From: Oppiella nova
Lineage: Eukaryota > Arthropoda > Arachnida > Sarcoptiformes > Oppiidae
Reading direction: 5' to 3'
Length of the DNA: 22,564 nt
Assembly: GCA_905397405.1 (NCBI GenBank)
Contig: CAJPVJ010000591.1
Location: 1 to 22,564, forward strand
This document shows positions 21,123-22,564 of the stretch, in pieces (position 1 is the first letter of the stretch; every line of letters starts with the position of its first letter). A program made the position numbers and the translations under genes. The notes below the pieces were generated by a model. That model had not been told where the DNA came from. It saw nothing but the letters and a program-made list of their open reading frames with translations, and made no database searches.

Positions 21123-21128
21123 AATAAA
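21123..21128 (+). terminator. Candidate polyadenylation signal for the GR gene
   Basis: AATAAA about 144 bases after the GR stop. Further AATAAA words follow at about 21149-21158. In A+T-rich DNA such words are common, so the choice is by position only. Confidence 0.35.
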
Positions 21129-21494
21129 AATTATCTATAATTCCATACAATAAATAAAACTAGAATTTGATGAAAAAATCATTGTATTTGAGTTTCACTT
21201 TGAATTTAAAAACTTCATGTATTGGTACATAAATCCAAACAATATTAAAAATCTTATTATTTTTCTTTTCAAAATATTTCTAAGATCTTGTAAACACTCC
21301 ATAGTTTTAAACATATTTTGCAGTTTATAATTAACACACACATAAACGTATCATATTTTGCATAAACAAATGATAAATCAATGAATGAATCAATCATCGT
21401 ACTCTATTTTACCTTATACCAATTATAATATTTTCCCAATATTATATTATACTTGCACGGATATTATAATTTCACAATATTGTTTAAATTTTAG

Positions 21495-21674
21495 AGTACA
21501 ATGGTAAATGTCATTTTCGTAATAATTATCTTATGGTGTGAGTGTTGTATACTTCATTGTACTCGTAATCTATTGAATCGGCAGTTAAATGATATAAGAA
21601 TATTGTATTACATTAATGTGAATTATATGTCTCATCAAATATATTTGATATTAAATAACACTTATAAATTTATT
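21495..21674 (+). pseudogene. Probable GR exon or fragment (TM4 and following loop)
   Basis: A T-rich acceptor (gtttaaattttag) precedes 21495, and 60 codons are then open in phase 0 up to a donor-like GTATAA at 21675, or to a stop at 21678-21680 if unspliced. The translation starts STMVN, has one hydrophobic helix (VIFVIIILW), and continues CTRNLLNRQLNDI, then MSHQIYLILNNTYKF. This matches in order the TM4/loop part of the neighbouring GR: RINKINKLLASL, then DEHNHICNTLKLVNTSVNDLY. The remaining GR exons are not found, since the IR gene occupies the DNA to the right on the other strand. I read it as a degraded or partial second GR. The alignment is by eye and short. Confidence 0.35.
21669..21674 (-). 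terminator. Candidate polyadenylation signal for the IR gene
   Basis: AATAAA on the - strand about 100 bases after the IR stop codon, the first such word downstream. It overlaps the end of the + strand GR-like fragment. Confidence 0.4.
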
Positions 21675-21773
21675 GTATAACTTTAATTGACTAAAGTTTA
21701 ATTTTAAAATGAAATTTTAATTAATTTTTAATATTAATTAAAGCTATCAAGGTAACAGAAAATAGTGTAGGAT

Positions 21774-22564
21774 CTAACATATTAAATAATGCTTTAAAAA
21801 TATTGTTGCTTTCTTGCTAAATCTTTCAATAATCAATGAAATAATTGAAAGTATGTTTCCAGATATATACACAACAAATATAGTACTAAAATTGAGTATT
21901 CTTAATTTGCTCCAGGTACTTTCGCTTTGTTGTAAATGCATTTTTGTAGCCATATCATTGTACCAATAGTTGTATAAACCGGAATTGCTTATATACGACA
22001 GACTAATTAAATTCAAAATAATTAAATTCAAAAATATTATTATTTATAAAAATATACACCTTACATTTTATTAAACTCATGTTTATATTGAAAATCTTTT
22101 CTCATAGCAAATGCATTAAGTGCCATGGTCAATGAAGTCTCATCATTAATTGGCGGCATGTAATAATTATCATCATGGTAGCAAGATTTTAATAAATACG
22201 GAATAAATCTCCTTTCTAATATAAATGATATTTTATTTGGTGTATATTTTAATGATAATAATTTAACAGGTTGAATTATTTTAATAATATCCTTGAATTT
22301 TTGGTAGAGGTCACTTTCTTTATTCTAAAAAATATATTTAACAAAACAATTAGAAAGTACATTTATGTCATTAGCATTTACCTTGAACATCACATAACTA
22401 GGTGAACCTTCAAAAGATATGACTTCTATGCCGTTATTTTTAGCCTCATTTGCGAGTTTATCGATTGAATCGATTTTTATTTCACGAGGGCTTACGATAA
22501 CAGAGTAAACACAACCGGCATAACTAGCGCCCCATATTAAGCAGGCAACTAACCACTGAGCTAT
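21774..22564 (-). CDS. Ionotropic-receptor-family (variant iGluR) C-terminal half, partial at window edge
   Basis: Three - strand exons: 22564-22382 (61 codons, 5' end off the window), 22324-22065 and 22002-21774, with introns of 57 and 62 nt. Joins are phase 0 (TTCAAG|GTAAAT ... TTTTTTAG|AATAAA) and phase 2 (AAAAT|GTAAGG ... TTAATTAG|TCTGTC). The 223 visible residues start in M3, whose end reads GASYAGCVYSVIV and then IDSIDKL. This mirrors the SYTANLxxFL...PIDSVDDL region of ionotropic glutamate receptors. The S2 ligand-binding lobe follows (EGSPSYVMFK ... YYMPPIND ... SGLYNYW), and then M4 (FSTIFVVYISGNILSIISLI) and a short basic tail ending YLIC. The canonical glutamate-contacting residues are not evident, as usual for IRs that sense odorants, tastants, humidity or temperature. 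The amino-terminal domain, S1, M1 and pore lie beyond the right edge. No frame break is visible. Confidence 0.9.

Overview
This is strongly A+T-rich eukaryotic nuclear DNA with no bacterial operon structure. Two chemoreceptor genes of arthropod type lie at the right end: a gustatory-receptor (GR) 7-TM protein and a variant ionotropic glutamate receptor (IR). Both have very short introns (57-64 nt) with ordinary GT-AG ends. With the many GA/CT microsatellites this points to an arthropod. A mite or another small chelicerate is my best guess, but nothing in the window fixes the species.

Layout. Positions 1-20,000 hold no gene I can support. This stretch is A+T-rich, intergenic or deep-intronic sequence. 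It is punctuated by about a dozen GA/CT microsatellites, several exact duplications, and a few short exon-like or coding-like patches that I list at low confidence (2305-2645, 2837-2883, 6376-6746, 10324-10533, 15564-15841, 16890-17183). From about 20,000 come a GA-rich minisatellite, a TATA-like run with a GC-rich hairpin, and a GR gene on the + strand (20185-20979, two exons, 5' part missing). A probable second GR exon or fragment follows (21495-21674, + strand). The 3' half of an IR gene on the - strand (exons 22564-22382, 22324-22065 and 22002-21774) runs off the right edge. The GR and IR genes converge tail to tail and probably belong to a local chemosensory cluster.

The oddest structure is in the duplications. 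Two separate tandem duplications (619-876 and 1866-2123) are exact, have the same 128-base period, and have the same 258-base total span. A third locus (13164-13820) reads A-u-B, A-B, B, with exact shared blocks of 127 and 128 bases, and the last 28 bases of its final copy are the complement of the expected sequence without reversal. A fourth locus (17521-17712) is an inverted block that joins two segments lying about 1.1 kb apart upstream, as an alternative deletion allele would. Together these look like haplotype or k-mer contig ends pasted into one scaffold rather than natural repeats. Anyone using the window should treat these coordinates with caution.
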